A DNA stretch of 64,000 nucleotides from Strobilurus pachycystidiatus (GCA_019915135.1 JAHLMK010000025.1:310001-374000), one strand, 5' to 3'; shown: positions 1 to 12,298, counted from the stretch's first letter. Program-made: numbers and translations. Notes: generated by a model not told the origin, from the letters alone.

Positions 1-318
1 GGCGACTTGGGATGCTGCAGCGAGCGATAGGAGTTGGAGTGAGGCAGCATGTCGGAAAGAAGGAGTGCCACACTGGTCCTGCAGTGGGGTGTTACAGCGC
101 TTACCAGCTCTTTCCGTGCTTTTATGTGGTTTTCCCAACTTTTTGTGGCGTGCTGGTATCAGAGGCTGACACAAGACACAGAGTGTCTTTCATCCTCCAA
201 AAGGCGTGGTCCCTCCACGCCGCCCGTCATCACGAACAAAAGCAGTGTGTGCCCGCCGACCCACACTGACGCCGGCAAGTGAACGTTTCCAAACCCCTTC
301 ATCCCTCAGGCTCTGTAT
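1..318. other. no gene recognised
   Basis: Short overlapping reading frames exist on the plus strand but none has a recognisable domain or consistent splice sites. I see nothing assignable here. Confidence 0.4.
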
Positions 319-320
319 TA

Positions 321-704
321 GCTACGTTGAATATGCACGGCGATGCACCGCGAGATTTCAGCTAAAGATGCACGGAAGATGCATGCCCGAGTAATTTGTG
401 ACCATTTGTGACACACCAGACCAAATTCGAAATGTCCGTCGTGCTGCGGTACTGGAAAGCCGCTCTGCCCTGTCCAGACATTATGAATATAAGTTGATAC
501 GCCCAATAGGTAGTAGATGCATACAGAGATGATGATGATTGTGCAGTGATGGGTTATGGAGATGGGGAGATAGCCTCCAAGGCACGGACTCACGCCGTGA
601 CATGAAACGTGATTTCTCAGCCGTGAATCTTCCTTGCATCTCTTGTGCATCTTTTGCTGGAACCTCGCGGTGAATCGCCGTGCATCTTCTTATTTGAACG
701 TAGC
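321..704. mobile_element. foldback MITE, TA target duplication
   Basis: The ends form long imperfect inverted arms: 321-385 pairs with about 638-704. The outer ends read GCTACGTTGAA and, on the other strand, GCTACGTTCAA. Both are flanked by TA (319-320 and 705-706), which fits a Tc1/mariner-type duplication. No reading frame spans the element. It is about 384 bp, a normal size for a MITE. The superfamily assignment rests only on the TA and the terminal repeats. Confidence 0.7.
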
Positions 705-776
705 TATTGTATGGGAATGTCTGTGACAATTTCGCAAGCCATTCCAAAATCGACTTTTGAACACTATCATGCAGTC

Positions 777-3700
777 TAAGGCTCCAACCATATACTATAT
801 GTATACGGCCGAGAGCCCTCGTATACATATAGAGTATTATATATTGTTTGTACTGTATAATATATAGTATATATATAGTTTGTTTCACTGTGAACTGTCT
901 TCGTGCTCGCCAACCTTGCGGCGCTTGCGAGGCGGCTCGTTTACGTCCAATAGTCCACTCCGAATCCAAACCTTGCTCAACAACGCCTGTCTAACACTTT
1001 CCGCCTTCAGCGAGCTGCGAAGATCCGCACATATATGCCGTGATTGCGAGAAAACCCGCTCAACTGCGACACTACTTCCGGGGATGGCCAAGTAGTCCCG
1101 CGCCATGCGAGCTATAGTTGGGAACAGGCGTTGATGGTCCTACAGAGGTGATTAGTCAAGAAAAGCTGTGAAGCACTATGATTCACCTTCCACCAACGAA
1201 GGGACCCATTGTTGGCTGTGCATGGAACACCACCCTCGCACGCGAAGTACTTCTTGATCTCTTCCTGAAGAGCTTCTTTTGGTGTCTTCCGAGGCGCCGT
1301 ATCATCAGCCACAGCAGACTGGATCCCGTAGCTGTCAAGATCGTCGTCGGAGTCATTGCTGGGAGCCGGAGGAGCAGCTGCGCTGGTGGATAGTGTCTCT
1401 GCCGGAGCGGACTCAAGGTATGACTCGGCCACCAGCTTGAATAAGAGCTCTGCCTTTTCCTGCTCGTCCCTGCCCCCGCTTCGCAGGAAAAAGTTCGAGC
1501 GAAACTTGGGATGAAGCACTGTAGAGCTTTATCAGTTCAGAAGCTCTGGAAAAAGATGGCGGACTTACTTGTGGCAAGCTTGTGGAACTGATTGTCCCGC
1601 GCTAGCTCCGCATACTTGAGCAGCTTCTCGAGACCTCTGCGAGCAGCACGTCGAAGATTCTCGGAATATGTCACATCAGCTGCAATAGCCTCGTAATGAG
1701 CCTCCATCTGCTTGTAGTATGGAAGCGAGAGAGGAAGTGTGGGCGTCTGTTGCGTTGAAAGAACCTTGGTATACCGATAAAATGGCTGTACAATGAGTTA
1801 GTACCCGATGAGAAATCACTCGAGTAGAAAATACACTGCATCGTACCTCAAGAAGCTGCTTCAGCTTATCTAGCTCATCCCATTCGCTCTTCTTGATCTT
1901 GAGCTCGCTGTAGGCCCCCTTGTCGACGTGTAAAGTCCAGAAATTGATCGCCTCCTTGAGCTCAAGTGCCCGCTTGATCATCGAGTAAGTCCAGTTCCAT
2001 CGCGTTCGGACATCACGGATGACCATGAGTTTCAGGCGACGTTCATCTGTGTACTCGATGCGACAGGCAGCGCGGAGTAGAGATCGTCGGTGCGGGGATG
2101 AGACAATCTTTGTGCACAAGAACCGAAGCTATCGGTATTGGTGTCAGTTTGCGAACTTGGACGTGAAGGTTGTATCGCGTACCCGCTTGAGCGCACTCTG
2201 CTCACTGAGCTGCTCGAGTATGTCCTCCTCATTGACAGCCATCTCGTCCTCAGCAGCCTTCTGCTTCTCCTCGTCGGAGAGATCGGCTTCTTGATCAAGG
2301 GCAAGCTGCTCTTCGTCCTCTTCTGGGTTCCAATGTGCTGGTGCTTGCTTATCCGTGTCGTAATAGTCCTCGACATCGGGATCGGGTGCTTCGTCGAGGG
2401 CGTGAAGTGCGTCTTGCACAGAAAGATTGACTGCATGAAGAATACAGCGAATGTGAGCGTCGGTGTTGACAGGGATGTTATACTTGGTAAGGATGAGCCT
2501 CAACGCGGTCTCCACCAAGGGGGTATTTGCGCTTGCATTGTCCGTCGCCATAGCAAGGAACTTCCAGTAGCTCAGTATGGCGCGGCAGGAGTAAAGCGTA
2601 GGACCTACCTTATCCAACCCACCAATCTTGCGTGCACTCTCGACAAATGCCTTACCCCCATAAACTCCGACGTGATCCTTGTCGTCGAGTACCTGGAAGT
2701 CGACGATGTAGTTCATGAGGTTCCAATCATCGTCTATGAAGGATCCAATCGTGCACGCAAAGGTATAAACCATTTGACGTGTCGTCCACGTATCAGTTTG
2801 ATAAGAGATTCGCGACTTGACGTGCTATTAGGTCGTATGAGTCTCGAGTGTTCAAGAAGGTTACGCAACATACCGCAAATGCCTTAACGATCTTGCCATG
2901 CAGTTCGGCAAAGATGTGCGTGAGCTGGTTCCGTACAGTAGTGTCGCTGGGCAGTAGCTGCTTGATCTTCAAGTATTTGAAGAGAAGGCGGAGGGCTGGC
3001 GCCTCGCCTGTCGTCCATGGGAGTGACTCGTCAAGGATCCAGGCAGAGAAGAGCCGAATAAACCCCCTTCGAGTGATGACAGCATCCGGATCAAGGTCAC
3101 CCTCTTTCAACCACGCCTCCATCATCATACGGCTTTCCTGCAAGTTGAGCTCCTCGGCAAGACCTGGTTGCTTGCTCTTGGCCTGCTCTGCCGCCTCAGC
3201 GCGCTTCTTGCATTTCAGAGGATGTCCCGAGATATTTGTCATCGGCGGCAGCGTCTCCTCATCATCAAAAGTAACATCGGGACCGTCAACAGTTCGGGCC
3301 ACTCTGCGCACGCTAAACGGTTATGGTGAGGCAACTTTCACTGCTGTTGAGTTTATAGAACACACCATCCACAATGTTTACAGACAAACTTCCACTTCTT
3401 CTCGCGATCCAACACAATCGCGACTGCGGGGTGAAACCAGGCAATACTTTTGTTGACTGGACCGTGTCGTATACCATGACGGGCCTCTTCCTCGAGCACG
3501 CTACGAAGGGCAGTGTCACCATCCGATTCTTCTCCGTCGTCTATATCATCCTCGACATCATCGTATGTAAGTGCCTTGCCCTGATTGCTGTTAGAGATTA
3601 ATTCATGCAGATGGTTCGTACGCATACCGACTGTTTGCGCTTGATACCTCTCTTCTGCTTCGGTTTCTCCTTCTGCTTCTTGGCTTGCTCCTTGGCCTCC

Positions 3701-4654
3701 TTTGCGCGCTGCTCCTTGTTCGCTTTCCCTTGGGTGCGCTTTGCCTTCTACAACATGTTAATACTTGCGTCAAGACTGATGCATATGACTTACCAACTTC
3801 GACGCAAGCTCAGTGTCAGCCACAATTTCATTGTCGTCGGAATCAAGGACCGACGTGTCCGAGTCATCGTCGTCGGGTACGGCGCGCTTTGGAGGCTTAT
3901 AGACGAGATCTTTCTTCTTGGTGCTCCGACCTGGCTTGCGAGGCGCAGTCTCCTCGTCACTAGACTCCTGGAGATTTTGTTTCGGCTTTTCTCTGCCTTT
4001 TTTTTCGGTTCTGGAGGTGCTATCAGTGGTGCAGCATGCAACGGGCACAGTCACGTACGTGAGGAAAAGGATCTCGTCATGTATACGCTGATACTTAGGG
4101 AGTGCAGCTTCCCACTGCTCGAGCCATCCGTCGTCTGATGCCCTCTGCAGATAATCGGCAACTTTTTGCATGCCTAGTGGGCCTCGGAAGCGTGCGTTGG
4201 GTAGGCGGCCAGCTACACGAGTGTTCTCTCCGAAGAGTGTGTCAATTACACGGTTGAAGGACTCCCAGTCGTTGGTCTCAACGCTGGCAAACCGGCGCGC
4301 GATGGGATCGTCTTCCGTGGCCATGGGTAGAGAAGTGGGCAGGTTTTTCACGTGCATGAGGATTGCTGTCACTAGCTTTCGAATGGACTGCTTTGCCTTG
4401 GTAGCCATGATGGTGTTGCACGATGGTGGGTGAAAGTGGGAATGAGCACGGGCGGGACGTCGCAGGTACACAGGTATTTGAAAAAAGTGTGGTGCTGCCT
4501 CGGCCGAGTGGGTCAACATCGGACTGTATACTAAATACTATACTCTATAACTACTATATAACCGACTTTGACGATGAGAGCGTATATATATACATATAAT
4601 TATATAGTGGTACTGTATATATACAGTTATATATAATATAGTGTTGGAGCCTTA
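777..4654 (-). mobile_element. complete hAT-superfamily transposon
   Basis: The termini are perfect 12-bp inverted repeats, TAAGGCTCCAAC at 777-788 and its complement at 4643-4654. They are flanked by an identical 8-bp target duplication ATGCAGTC (769-776 and 4655-4662), the hallmark of hAT insertion. Subterminal zones (about 790-870 and 4525-4642) are very AT-rich with TATA-type repeats. The 3,878-bp element holds one transposase gene on the minus strand. Perfect duplications and an apparently open transposase suggest a recent insertion of a potentially autonomous copy. The insertion lies just left of the degenerate array relic at 4.8-6.0 kb. Confidence 0.93.
885..4408 (-). CDS. hAT transposase (BED finger, RNase H-like DDE, C-terminal hAT dimerisation)
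   Basis: Multi-exon minus-strand gene. The first exon starts at MATKAKQSIRKLV (4408); an in-frame upstream ATG at 4519 is possible. An acidic/basic low-complexity stretch follows. Then comes a BED-type zinc finger split by an intron (KFVCKHCGW, then SGHPLKC), the first catalytic Asp in TDTWTTRQ (about 2780), and the second in TDNASANTP with RCILHAVNL downstream. Next are DVRTRWNWTYSM, and RWWK with the C-terminal block RDYLAIPGSSVAVERVFSQS, which contains the catalytic Glu and the dimerisation helix. Introns are short GT-AG ones, for example after KAFA and after RWWK. All three DDE residues are present and I saw no internal stop in the spliced frames. It ends KRRKVGEHEDSSQ, with a nuclear-localisation-like basic run. 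Expected role: cut-and-paste transposition of the surrounding element. Confidence 0.9.
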
Positions 4655-4829
4655 ATGCAGTCGTGGTGCGAATAACGATGCCCTTTCACAAAAGGGAAAT
4701 GCACGGAGAGTGATGACGAGCTCCATGGGAGTCCTGACACCCACAACCAGCTACAGTCCTACATAGCTCTAACTCAACGATTACTAGAGCAAGAAAGAGC
4801 GCCACAACCGCATTACATCCCTTTCGCAT

Positions 4830-6040
4830 AGCCTCATGCGCGTCACTCTTCCTCTCAGCGACCAAACGACTCGGATGCGACAGGTTCCTCTGCCTGGGAG
4901 AGCAGCGGCGTACGGACTTCCTGTTGAGCGGTGGGGTCGGGCTGCATTTCTTCATTTCGATGTCACGATAGTTGCTCCTAGCGATGTGTATACTCACCAA
5001 AGGAGGTTGATGTCTTGAACACGCCGTCGCCCTCGGGTCGGGAAACGCCTGCCAGCTGGATGCAAGCGCGTTGGACGTTGGGGCTTGGGCAACATGGCGC
5101 ATATATGCGGGAGCGGGCAGCGGAGGTTACAACACGAACATCGGTCGTGCGCTCAGGGATGGCGTTTTCTATTATCCCGGGAAGGGTATGTGTATTTACA
5201 TCCCCTCGGACTAGCGGAGCCGTTCCCTTCCATGGCAGCTGGATCCGTTACGGGGGAGATATGGGATAGCGCAAAGATATAAGTACGGTCCAGCTTGACA
5301 TTGACTGCCTTTCAATTTGGGATAGACTTCCGAGGACGATCCGGGAGCAGAGAGAAGCTTTTGCGTACTTGGTTGTCAGGAAGACGTAGAGGTCGAGGAA
5401 GGAAAGTAATGAGGGGCGCACCTAAGCCATTTTCGGATGGTCCCGCATGCACCCGATGAATTCCGAGGCAAGCAAATGGTGGTTGAGCAACGAATATCTC
5501 GAGCCGAGTCAGCGTCGTTGACCTGATCATGAGCGGTTAGCGGACGCCCCTATGCGACGCGTGGTCAAGCACGGGAGCGCGATTCAGGGGAGTAAGTAGT
5601 GGAATCAACATCGTGGCCGGTAGATGTCGATCAAGTGGCGGCGAAGTCAAAAAAAAAAGATGAGTTTTTCGCTCAGGTGTTCGGACGTGTTACCAAGGCA
5701 GTAACACTGCTGCAAAAGGATGCCTTGAGCGGATTATGGCAAGGAAACCGCGAAAAAAAAAACGAACCCCAAGAATGTAGCGCCACAAAAGCGGTAAGAT
5801 CAAAATCTATCATGGCAACGCGTCTAGATGCGTAAGAGGGACGGTCAGTCATACCGGCGCTAGAGCCCCATTCAATTAGATATACGCGGGATGCAATATT
5901 CAGCTGTTTCAGAGAGAGCTGAGACGAGGAGAAAACAGAGCGCGACAAGACGACACGGAAGAAGAAGGACAAGCCGCGGGGCGAGCCGAAGACCTCCAAT
6001 TGTAATTCAAGCATTTGTGCACTGCCACATGAAATCTTTC
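4830..6040. repeat. degenerate relic of the 14.6-31.6 kb array unit
   Basis: Four blocks occur in the same order as in the tandem array further right. 4,830-5,280 matches the segment at about 15.9-16.3 and 22.7-23.0 kb. 5,285-5,560 matches the 3' half of the P-family gene. 5,600-5,860 matches the spacer upstream of P; the 15-mer CAAGTGGCGGCGAAG is at 5632 and again at 20984, 27653 and 30737. 5,870-6,040 matches the segment that opens each unit (GTGCACTGCCACAT). Identity is low with many small indels and A-runs, so this is an old copy with the middle of the unit missing. Confidence 0.75.
5285..5560 (-). pseudogene. P-family gene remnant
   Basis: Fragments of the last exons of the P-family genes can be matched here: the 3' end (CAATTTGGGATAGACTTCC against CAATTCGGGATAGACTTCC at 29.1 kb) and the exon 3 end around CCTAAGCCAT / GGTCCCGCATGC. 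Frame is lost and most of the gene is missing. It shows that the P family once extended, or was dispersed, about 9 kb left of the present array. Confidence 0.6.
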
Positions 6041-6485
6041 TGCTTTATCTCCGCGTCGTCGTCGCGTTGAATAGAGTAAAAACGCCTGTTCCCTTTAGGC
6101 GTCTTCACTATTCCAGTTCCTCGACCATTTCAATCGCCTTAGCTAGCACATTGTGCGTTGGGATGCTATGCTGTTGTGATGTGTGCCCTTCTGTCGAAGC
6201 GAACGGAGATATACCAGTGTTCGCTCCTTGACCTGTGCTTCGGCCCTTCTTTTCTTCGAACCAACGAAGCTTCTTAACTCAACTCTTTCCTGCCAGGTCC
6301 ACCACTGGGCGGGCGGGCGGCTTTCTGTTTCACCACAATCCATTGACCGCGAGCTCGGCTTGCTTCAAGTTGGGAGATAAAGTTGCCAAGTCAGAGGTAT
6401 ATACCGACGTACTTAATAATGTTCAGTACTCTACGTGGCGCGTATGAATATAGTAAATGAATACCCATCAGATTGAGTTTACTCT
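6041..6485. other. no gene recognised (3' flank of P450)
   Basis: No reading frame with recognisable content. It probably contains the 3' untranslated region and terminator of the P450 gene on the minus strand. Confidence 0.35.
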
Positions 6486-8619
6486 TCAAGAACTTGCTAT
6501 GGGCGAAACAAACAACGGCAACTGCCCGGCCTCTCCTTTCACGAACGGCTGCAATGATGGTGCCAGTCTTTTCTGTATCTCCACGCCCGTACTTTTGAAT
6601 TCGAAGGACTTGACGAGGACAGCGAGTATGATCTTTAGTTCCATGACAGCTTGTTTTCTACGATTAGTCTCTTATGTCAACACAAGGGAGAGCTTCGCGT
6701 ACCAAGACGCCATCCGATACATCCGCGAGGTCCGTCAGCGAACGTGGAAATATTACTGAATGGGCCGCGAGGAAGGCCGGATGTGGGTATACCGCCTGGC
6801 GTTAGCCAGCGCTCGGGGCGGAACTGGGATGCATCGCGGCCCCAGACGTCGGGGTTGGTGTTGAGGACCGTCCACGGGATGACGAAGCGCTTAATTGGGA
6901 AACGTCAGCATTGCAATGATCACCACCGAAGGAAAAGATATAGATTGACGCACATCTCCAGCCTTGATGTGCAGACTGGTCACCGTTCGATTGTCGGTCA
7001 GAACGATTGGCTGCTGAAGGGGTATGACGTCGTCCCGAGTCGATACCCTCTCCGTGTCTCGTGCCGTTGGATGTAAACGAAGGCTGGGATGATAGCTGTT
7101 GATGGGTGCACGAGTAAAGAAGAGGAAAACACGCACCCTTCACGAGTAACAGCGTCCAGATAGGGGAGCTTGTCGAGACTCGAATAATCACTGGGGTCAG
7201 CGTGGGCAAGCTCTTTGCGGAGGAGGTCTTGACAGTCAGTATTCTCCGCCAGATCGAGGATGGTGAAGGCAAGGACGCCCGCGGTAGTTTCATGCCCGAC
7301 GATCCTAAATCGTTGAGCACGAACGAGACCGGTAGTGGTGGGGACACTCACAAGAAGGTGGCAATCTATGGGGTGTCCATCAGCCTGCTTTAGACGACGC
7401 ATTAAATGCAAGGGACATACATTCTCAAGAAGCTGCTCTTTGGTCAGACTCCAGTCATTCACCAGGAGCGAAAAGATGTCCTTCCCGCCGCTTGGTGGCC
7501 CATCCTGCTCGATCAGCTTCCTCCCAAGCTCGAGCGTAATCTTCTTGGCAACGCTATCCTCTTGGATTGCCGCGATCGGCAGGCTCGTTATCCACGAGAA
7601 GAGGTTGATCAGGATCGGAGCGAGGAACCCAGGGAACGTCGACATCATCTGCACGTCGTTGCGCCATGCGGAGTTGATGGCGATTGACTCTGGACTGTCG
7701 GATGGGAAGTGTTGTCCAAAGCCGACGCGGGCGATGGCTTCCAAGCTGGTTCCGGTCATCAGCCTTGCTTTGGTCGGCGATGGGGTGAAGGAATGCTTAC
7801 GTGCAGGGGGAGATGTACAAGGAGAGATTGATGGGACCGCGAGATGGATCACTGTTCAGGTCGGCAGCTAAGCGCTGAACACACTGGGCGAAAGTTGTGA
7901 GTGATGTTTGGCCAAAAGCGCATCGAACATAGTACGGACATTCTCGGCGCAGAGGAAGACATCATTAGCCATCGCATTGACAGCGCCTGCGCTGTATATC
8001 AAGGCTCAACACTACGACGCATTGCGGTTGGAGGATACATACGTGAAGGCATGAGCGACAAGTTTGCGTAGATGCCGGTGTGCGTCGCCTTCTTCCCAAA
8101 CGAGTCCGCGACCGACAGTCTTCACCACGAGGGGCAGGAACGCTGTTGGCTTGACTGAATCATCCTCAGCGGCCGTTATGGACTCGTAGACGGGGAACAA
8201 AAGACACACTGTAGTCATACGCGTTGTGAAAGATGTGCTGCACTGCGAGATTGTCGGTCACAACAGTCTGACATTGGAGCATCAGAGGGCCAAGCACAAT
8301 GTGGGAGCGTAAATTGATCGTACAATGTCTCGCTGGAACAAAGCTGCCTTGATCCGATACACAGGCGCAACGTTCACGGCCCATTTGAGAAAGCTCGCGT
8401 TGACTTCACCTTCGAAGATGCGCCACTCATGTCCCCAGAGGAGCGAGGACTCGCGCAGAGGCTTTGTCGTGAATTCAGTTCTGGGCGGCGCGGACGAAGG
8501 AGATAACGACCCACTGCCACTGGGAGAGAGGACCCTGAGGAACGAAGACGACGACGCAGGACCAGGATGGTGAGGAGGAGTCCTACAAGTGCAATGCCCG
8601 TAGCATTCAGCGAGAGCAT
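6486..8619 (-). CDS. cytochrome P450 monooxygenase
   Basis: Many short exons. The N-terminal ATG (8619) begins with a membrane anchor, GIALVGLLLTILVLRRR. Downstream are WGHEWRIFEGE and VGRGLVWEEGDAHRHLRK (C-helix region), then the I-helix IVGHETTAG. The K-helix ExxR is formed across an intron as REGLRLHP, followed by the PERF-like FRPERW. The haem-binding loop FADGPRGCIG carries the Cys ligand. The frame ends at a TGA at 6486-6488. It resembles microsomal basidiomycete P450s that act in secondary metabolism or xenobiotic oxidation; the substrate cannot be read. One doubtful point: between the anchor exon and the WGHEW exon (about 8440-8560) I could not find a clean GT-AG junction, so a frameshift or misread exon is possible there. 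The other junctions work, for example GTCCGT...CCCAG near 7,910-7,965. Confidence 0.85.
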
Positions 8620-8942
8620 TGTCGCACAGCTTCTGCAGTGGAGAGATTAAAGAGACGCGAATGGATTGTTATGCGGAATCATCGTTGTTTTAGTGTATTC
8701 AGTCGAGTCCCTGAATTGAACAGGCACACTTCCCACGATCAGGTCCGCTTGTCCACCGGCTTCGCCGGCATTACACCTTGCCCTAAACCACTACTAGTAC
8801 TCAAATCTACGAGTCTAATTGGTGGAGCACGCAACGCACCCCAAGCGAGGTGACTGTCTCTAATCTTCGACTCTGGAAACATGAAGCGTCTCATCGCGCG
8901 TTCTCAGGAGATGTCACGGTGTCAAGGGTCGTTTGTGGGTGC
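8620..8942. other. P450 upstream region
   Basis: Contains the presumed P450 promoter. No gene recognised. Confidence 0.35.
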
Positions 8943-9161
8943 TCACTCCAGAGTTCCCTGCATAGACTTGATGATGCGATGTTCTTCTAGTGGTCTTCGA
9001 TATTTTTTTAGCTCCCGGCGGTCCAGCACATCTTTGATAACCCTGCCTCTCTCTTCCAAATCCCTGAGCGCCGCGCTGCGCCGCGTCCACGTCGCGCCAT
9101 AGAACAGAGCTTTCTCCCTCGGTAATTCGGGGTATAGGCCACCACCGTTTCTTGACCGTTT
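8943..9161 (-). CDS. unassigned charged ORF or exon
   Basis: An open frame without its own ATG ends at TGA 8943-8945. It reads PREKALFYGATWTRRSAAL, then LRDLEERGRVIKDVLDRREL, and ends MQGTLE. The composition (charged, heptad-like, no low complexity) looks like real protein rather than chance, but I do not recognise it. An upstream coiled-coil-like piece, LRAKLKEIETVKKR, is in a different frame, so either an intron or a frameshift separates them. It could be the last exon of a small minus-strand gene or a relic. Confidence 0.3.
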   Translation of the reverse strand, partial: KRSRNGGGLYPELPREKALFYGATWTRRSAALRDLEERGRVIKDVLDRRELKKYRRPLEEHRIIKSMQGTLE

Positions 9162-9506
9162 CTATTTCTTTTAGTTTGGCCCGGAGCTTTGAATTAGTAC
9201 ATTTCAGAGAACGACCCTGACGGTGGACGAGAGCCTTGACATGCAGTCCACGCCGAGCGGTTTAACCCTGCTGAGGTCTCACAAAGTGGGTCTCTCAGGA
9301 CCACCCAAAATGCGTGTATATTATATCGGCACAGATTCGACAGTGGATCCGAAGCTGGACATTATAGTGTGCCGTCACTCAGAATGCCGCCAAGCCTATT
9401 ATGTACGGGGACTGTCCGAGCTCGCCGAGCCTGAACGGCGTCTATGATCCATGGGTACTTAAACCTGGATGGCAAGCGAGTTTCCGCATACTGTAGTTTC
9501 CCCACC

Positions 9507-11208
9507 ATGTCGACTCTAGATCTCACCCTGGGTGCCATTGTACGTGCATCCATTTCATGATCTTTCGATAATTTCTTCTCAAATCGCATACCAGGTTGTA
9601 AGCGCGTTGCTGTCGGTGCGTATCTGATGTAGTCCGGTAAATGATCACTTTGACACAGATTCGCAGTTCTTGTGCATGGGAATCGACCTTATGGCATGTA
9701 CGAAACCTACTCTTGACGGGGAGTGCAGACATTGACGCACGCTCCAGCTTGGACATACTTCACGTCGTATCCAAAAGATCACTGGGGCATCAAGACGTTA
9801 GTTCTAGTCTGCCTCACTCTCACGCTGACCGATACCATCGGTGGAGGTAAGCGAGGTGGCTCTGACTCTTGAAACACGCCTCATCGAGCAACAGGCTGGT
9901 GGTGCTATGACTGGACCGTGACGAACTATGCAAGTATGGCACCTCGATTATTTTTGTAACCATGCCTTGACCGCTACGGTAGATCCTACCGTGCTCATGG
10001 GGACTCCCTGGTTAGCCAAGCCGCCCTTGCCACTGCCTCCCTTGTGCTCATTTGCTACTAGGTCTTTCGCCATGCAAGCCTCCCTTCTGTGAGTACCGTG
10101 TCTGCGGATCTTTCTGTATATCTGACTCTGCTTCAGCGGGTTCGTCAGTCTTTTCGTGCAGCTCTTCTTTGCCTGGAGAATATGGGTCGTAACTCTGAAA
10201 CGGAACCTGTGGCTGCCCTGTCTAATCTGCGTATGCGCCGTGATGGGATGGTGTACGTTGATGCTACCGAACTTTCTACAGTCCCGAAGTGCCCACTGAC
10301 GAACTTAAATTTGTCCAGCTGTCGTCATGTGGGTCACTTCGTTCATTGCCACCCACCATCACATTACGGAGTTCGGAGGAGTTCTGTAAGGTTCCATGTG
10401 TCCCTCTTGATTTTCGTCTGACTGATGCACCACCGAAGACCAACGGGTACGTATGCTCCTACGTTCCCAAACCCGTGAGCTTATTGGCGATGAAGCATAT
10501 ATCTGGCTCGCTGGTTCTGTGTACGCTAATACCATCTTCGCTCCATACATGTTTCTGATGCAGTTTTTAGAGCGGCGGACTTCTTTATCTCCGTGGGACT
10601 CTTCTACTATCTATACCTCCGCTACAAAAGGCAGAAACTTCTCTCTGGCATGAAGTCGAAGCGGTCTGTTATTCGTGAATGCCTCACTTCCTGAACCTCA
10701 TCTGTATCCTGGACAGTGACTTCAGGGCCATTATTATTCGCACAGTTCAGTGCAATACACTCTCGCTAATTGCGCAGGTGGCCACATTTGTGCTCTTCAA
10801 ATCTCAAGTCGGCTATTACTACTGTCAGTATGGGCTTCTTTGCGCTCTTTATCCTCTTTTGTGATGTGGCAGCCTAACAATAGAAACAGACCTATCCGAC
10901 TTCACCCTATCCAAGGCAAGTGGAATTTTCCCGGCTGCACTTGCTCCTTTTGGCTCATAAGATCGCAGGTCTACTTCTTCTCGCTCTTGGTTTCGCGTAC
11001 GTACCATGCTTGGTGTCGGTAGCGTGTGCACTCATCCTCGTACGGTTATCGACGACTAGTGAACTCGCGCAAAGCGCATGCGAAGCTGACCCAGATAAGC
11101 GTATTAGAACCGAGCACCCACAGTGGTAATATCGCGCTTGCTGATCGCCATCGTCTCCAAATCTCTGTTCGGTGTGTTTTGGGACATTCTGCATGTACAG
11201 AGAACTGA
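9507..11208 (+). CDS. DUF6534-type seven-helix membrane protein
   Basis: At least twelve tiny exons. The start MSTLDLTLGAI (9507-9539) is followed by exons 9595-9615, 9667-9697, 9748-9846, 9895-9933, 9983-10010, 10062-10088 and 10137 onward, all joining in frame. Typical family motifs follow in order: SWTYFTSYPKDHWGIKTL, DWTVTNYANP, GFVSLFVQLFFAWRIWV, FFISVGLFYYLYLRYK, IIIRTVQCNTLSL, and the C-terminal VYFFSLLVSLNSRKA (donor GTACGT, acceptor ACTAG just before 11050). The family is an agaricomycete-specific set of small integral membrane proteins of unknown function, often compared with receptors. The exons between 10,250 and 10,570 are uncertain. The C-terminus up to 11208 is my best guess. 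Confidence 0.82.
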
Positions 11209-12298
11209 GTTTTCATGCAGAACGGATACCGCTATGGACGATGGACTCGAGAACGATGGGAGTTCGGTGTTGGACGGGAAGCGCCACAATGCGTCCGATG
11301 TTTAATCTTTCCATTTGTGTTACAGATTGAAATTCCCAGTAAGGCTTCTCTCGCATTATCCAGGTCTGTGTCCCTGCCCAGCTAAGACTGAAGCCATCAT
11401 CGATAAGCGCGGAGCGACTGCCAAGTAGTAGTAACCCTGAGTATAGACTTTGGTGACGAGTCTGTGCAGCTCTGTGCAAGTCGAGCGAAAAAGCGCGTCA
11501 GATGCTCACTCAACGAGAACACGGCAAGTACGGAACCTGTATGTTAGGTCAGACTCCCAATAATAGTAGAGGTGATCCCACCGCTCAGTGGTTGCCCTGA
11601 ATTGAACTTCAGGAAGTAAAGCCGAGATACGCGTGCCATGTTGAATGGCGTCGATCGACGGCGATCACAGTCAATCAGACCTGGACGACGTCAACAAAGA
11701 GTGTTTTTTGGACAGGTTACTCGGCTATTGGGCGGCCAATATGTATTGCGAGGCACGTATCGTCCCGTTGTCATATGGGCTGCACTGGGCTGCATTGTTG
11801 ATTTGGTTGCACCGAGACAGAGTCATCATCGCGGCTCTTACTTCATACTAGATGACCATTTGCCAAAACCTAGGACCCCATCTATCCAAAATCTTTCATC
11901 CCATCGCACTCTCAGTGAATCTGGCACGGCCTACCTTGATGTATGATGTATCCATCTCGAAGTCTTGCCGCTCGGTACAGTACCGGACGCTCGCCCGCCA
12001 GTTGACAGTAGCCCCGTTTTCAGACTCAGGATTTCGCAATCGGCCATCGTCAACTCAGAAGAAGAAAGACACTGACAGGCGGATGTGCGAGGCGTGCAAG
12101 GCGGTCTATATAGCTTGGGTTTCATTGTAGGTTTGAGAGGCAAGGTTGCTGGATTGCAATAATTGCGTCTTATCCTATAACTTCATCGAATTTCGACGGT
12201 GACGACTTGGGTATAACAATGTACGATCATCCACAAAAGTAAACCAAATATGGTTTTTACAATCAGTCAAGCCGAGTACCTACGCGTCTCCCGGTTAC
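11209..12298. other. no gene recognised
   Basis: About 1.1 kb between the convergent DUF6534 and dioxygenase genes. Short frames on both strands (for example 11213-11479 minus and 11638-11946 plus) lack recognisable motifs. It probably holds both 3' ends plus noncoding DNA. Confidence 0.4.

Noticed and set aside
790..870. AT-rich stretches near 0.8 and 4.6 kb as replication origins
   Set aside because: They are the subterminal parts of the hAT element, inside its terminal repeats.
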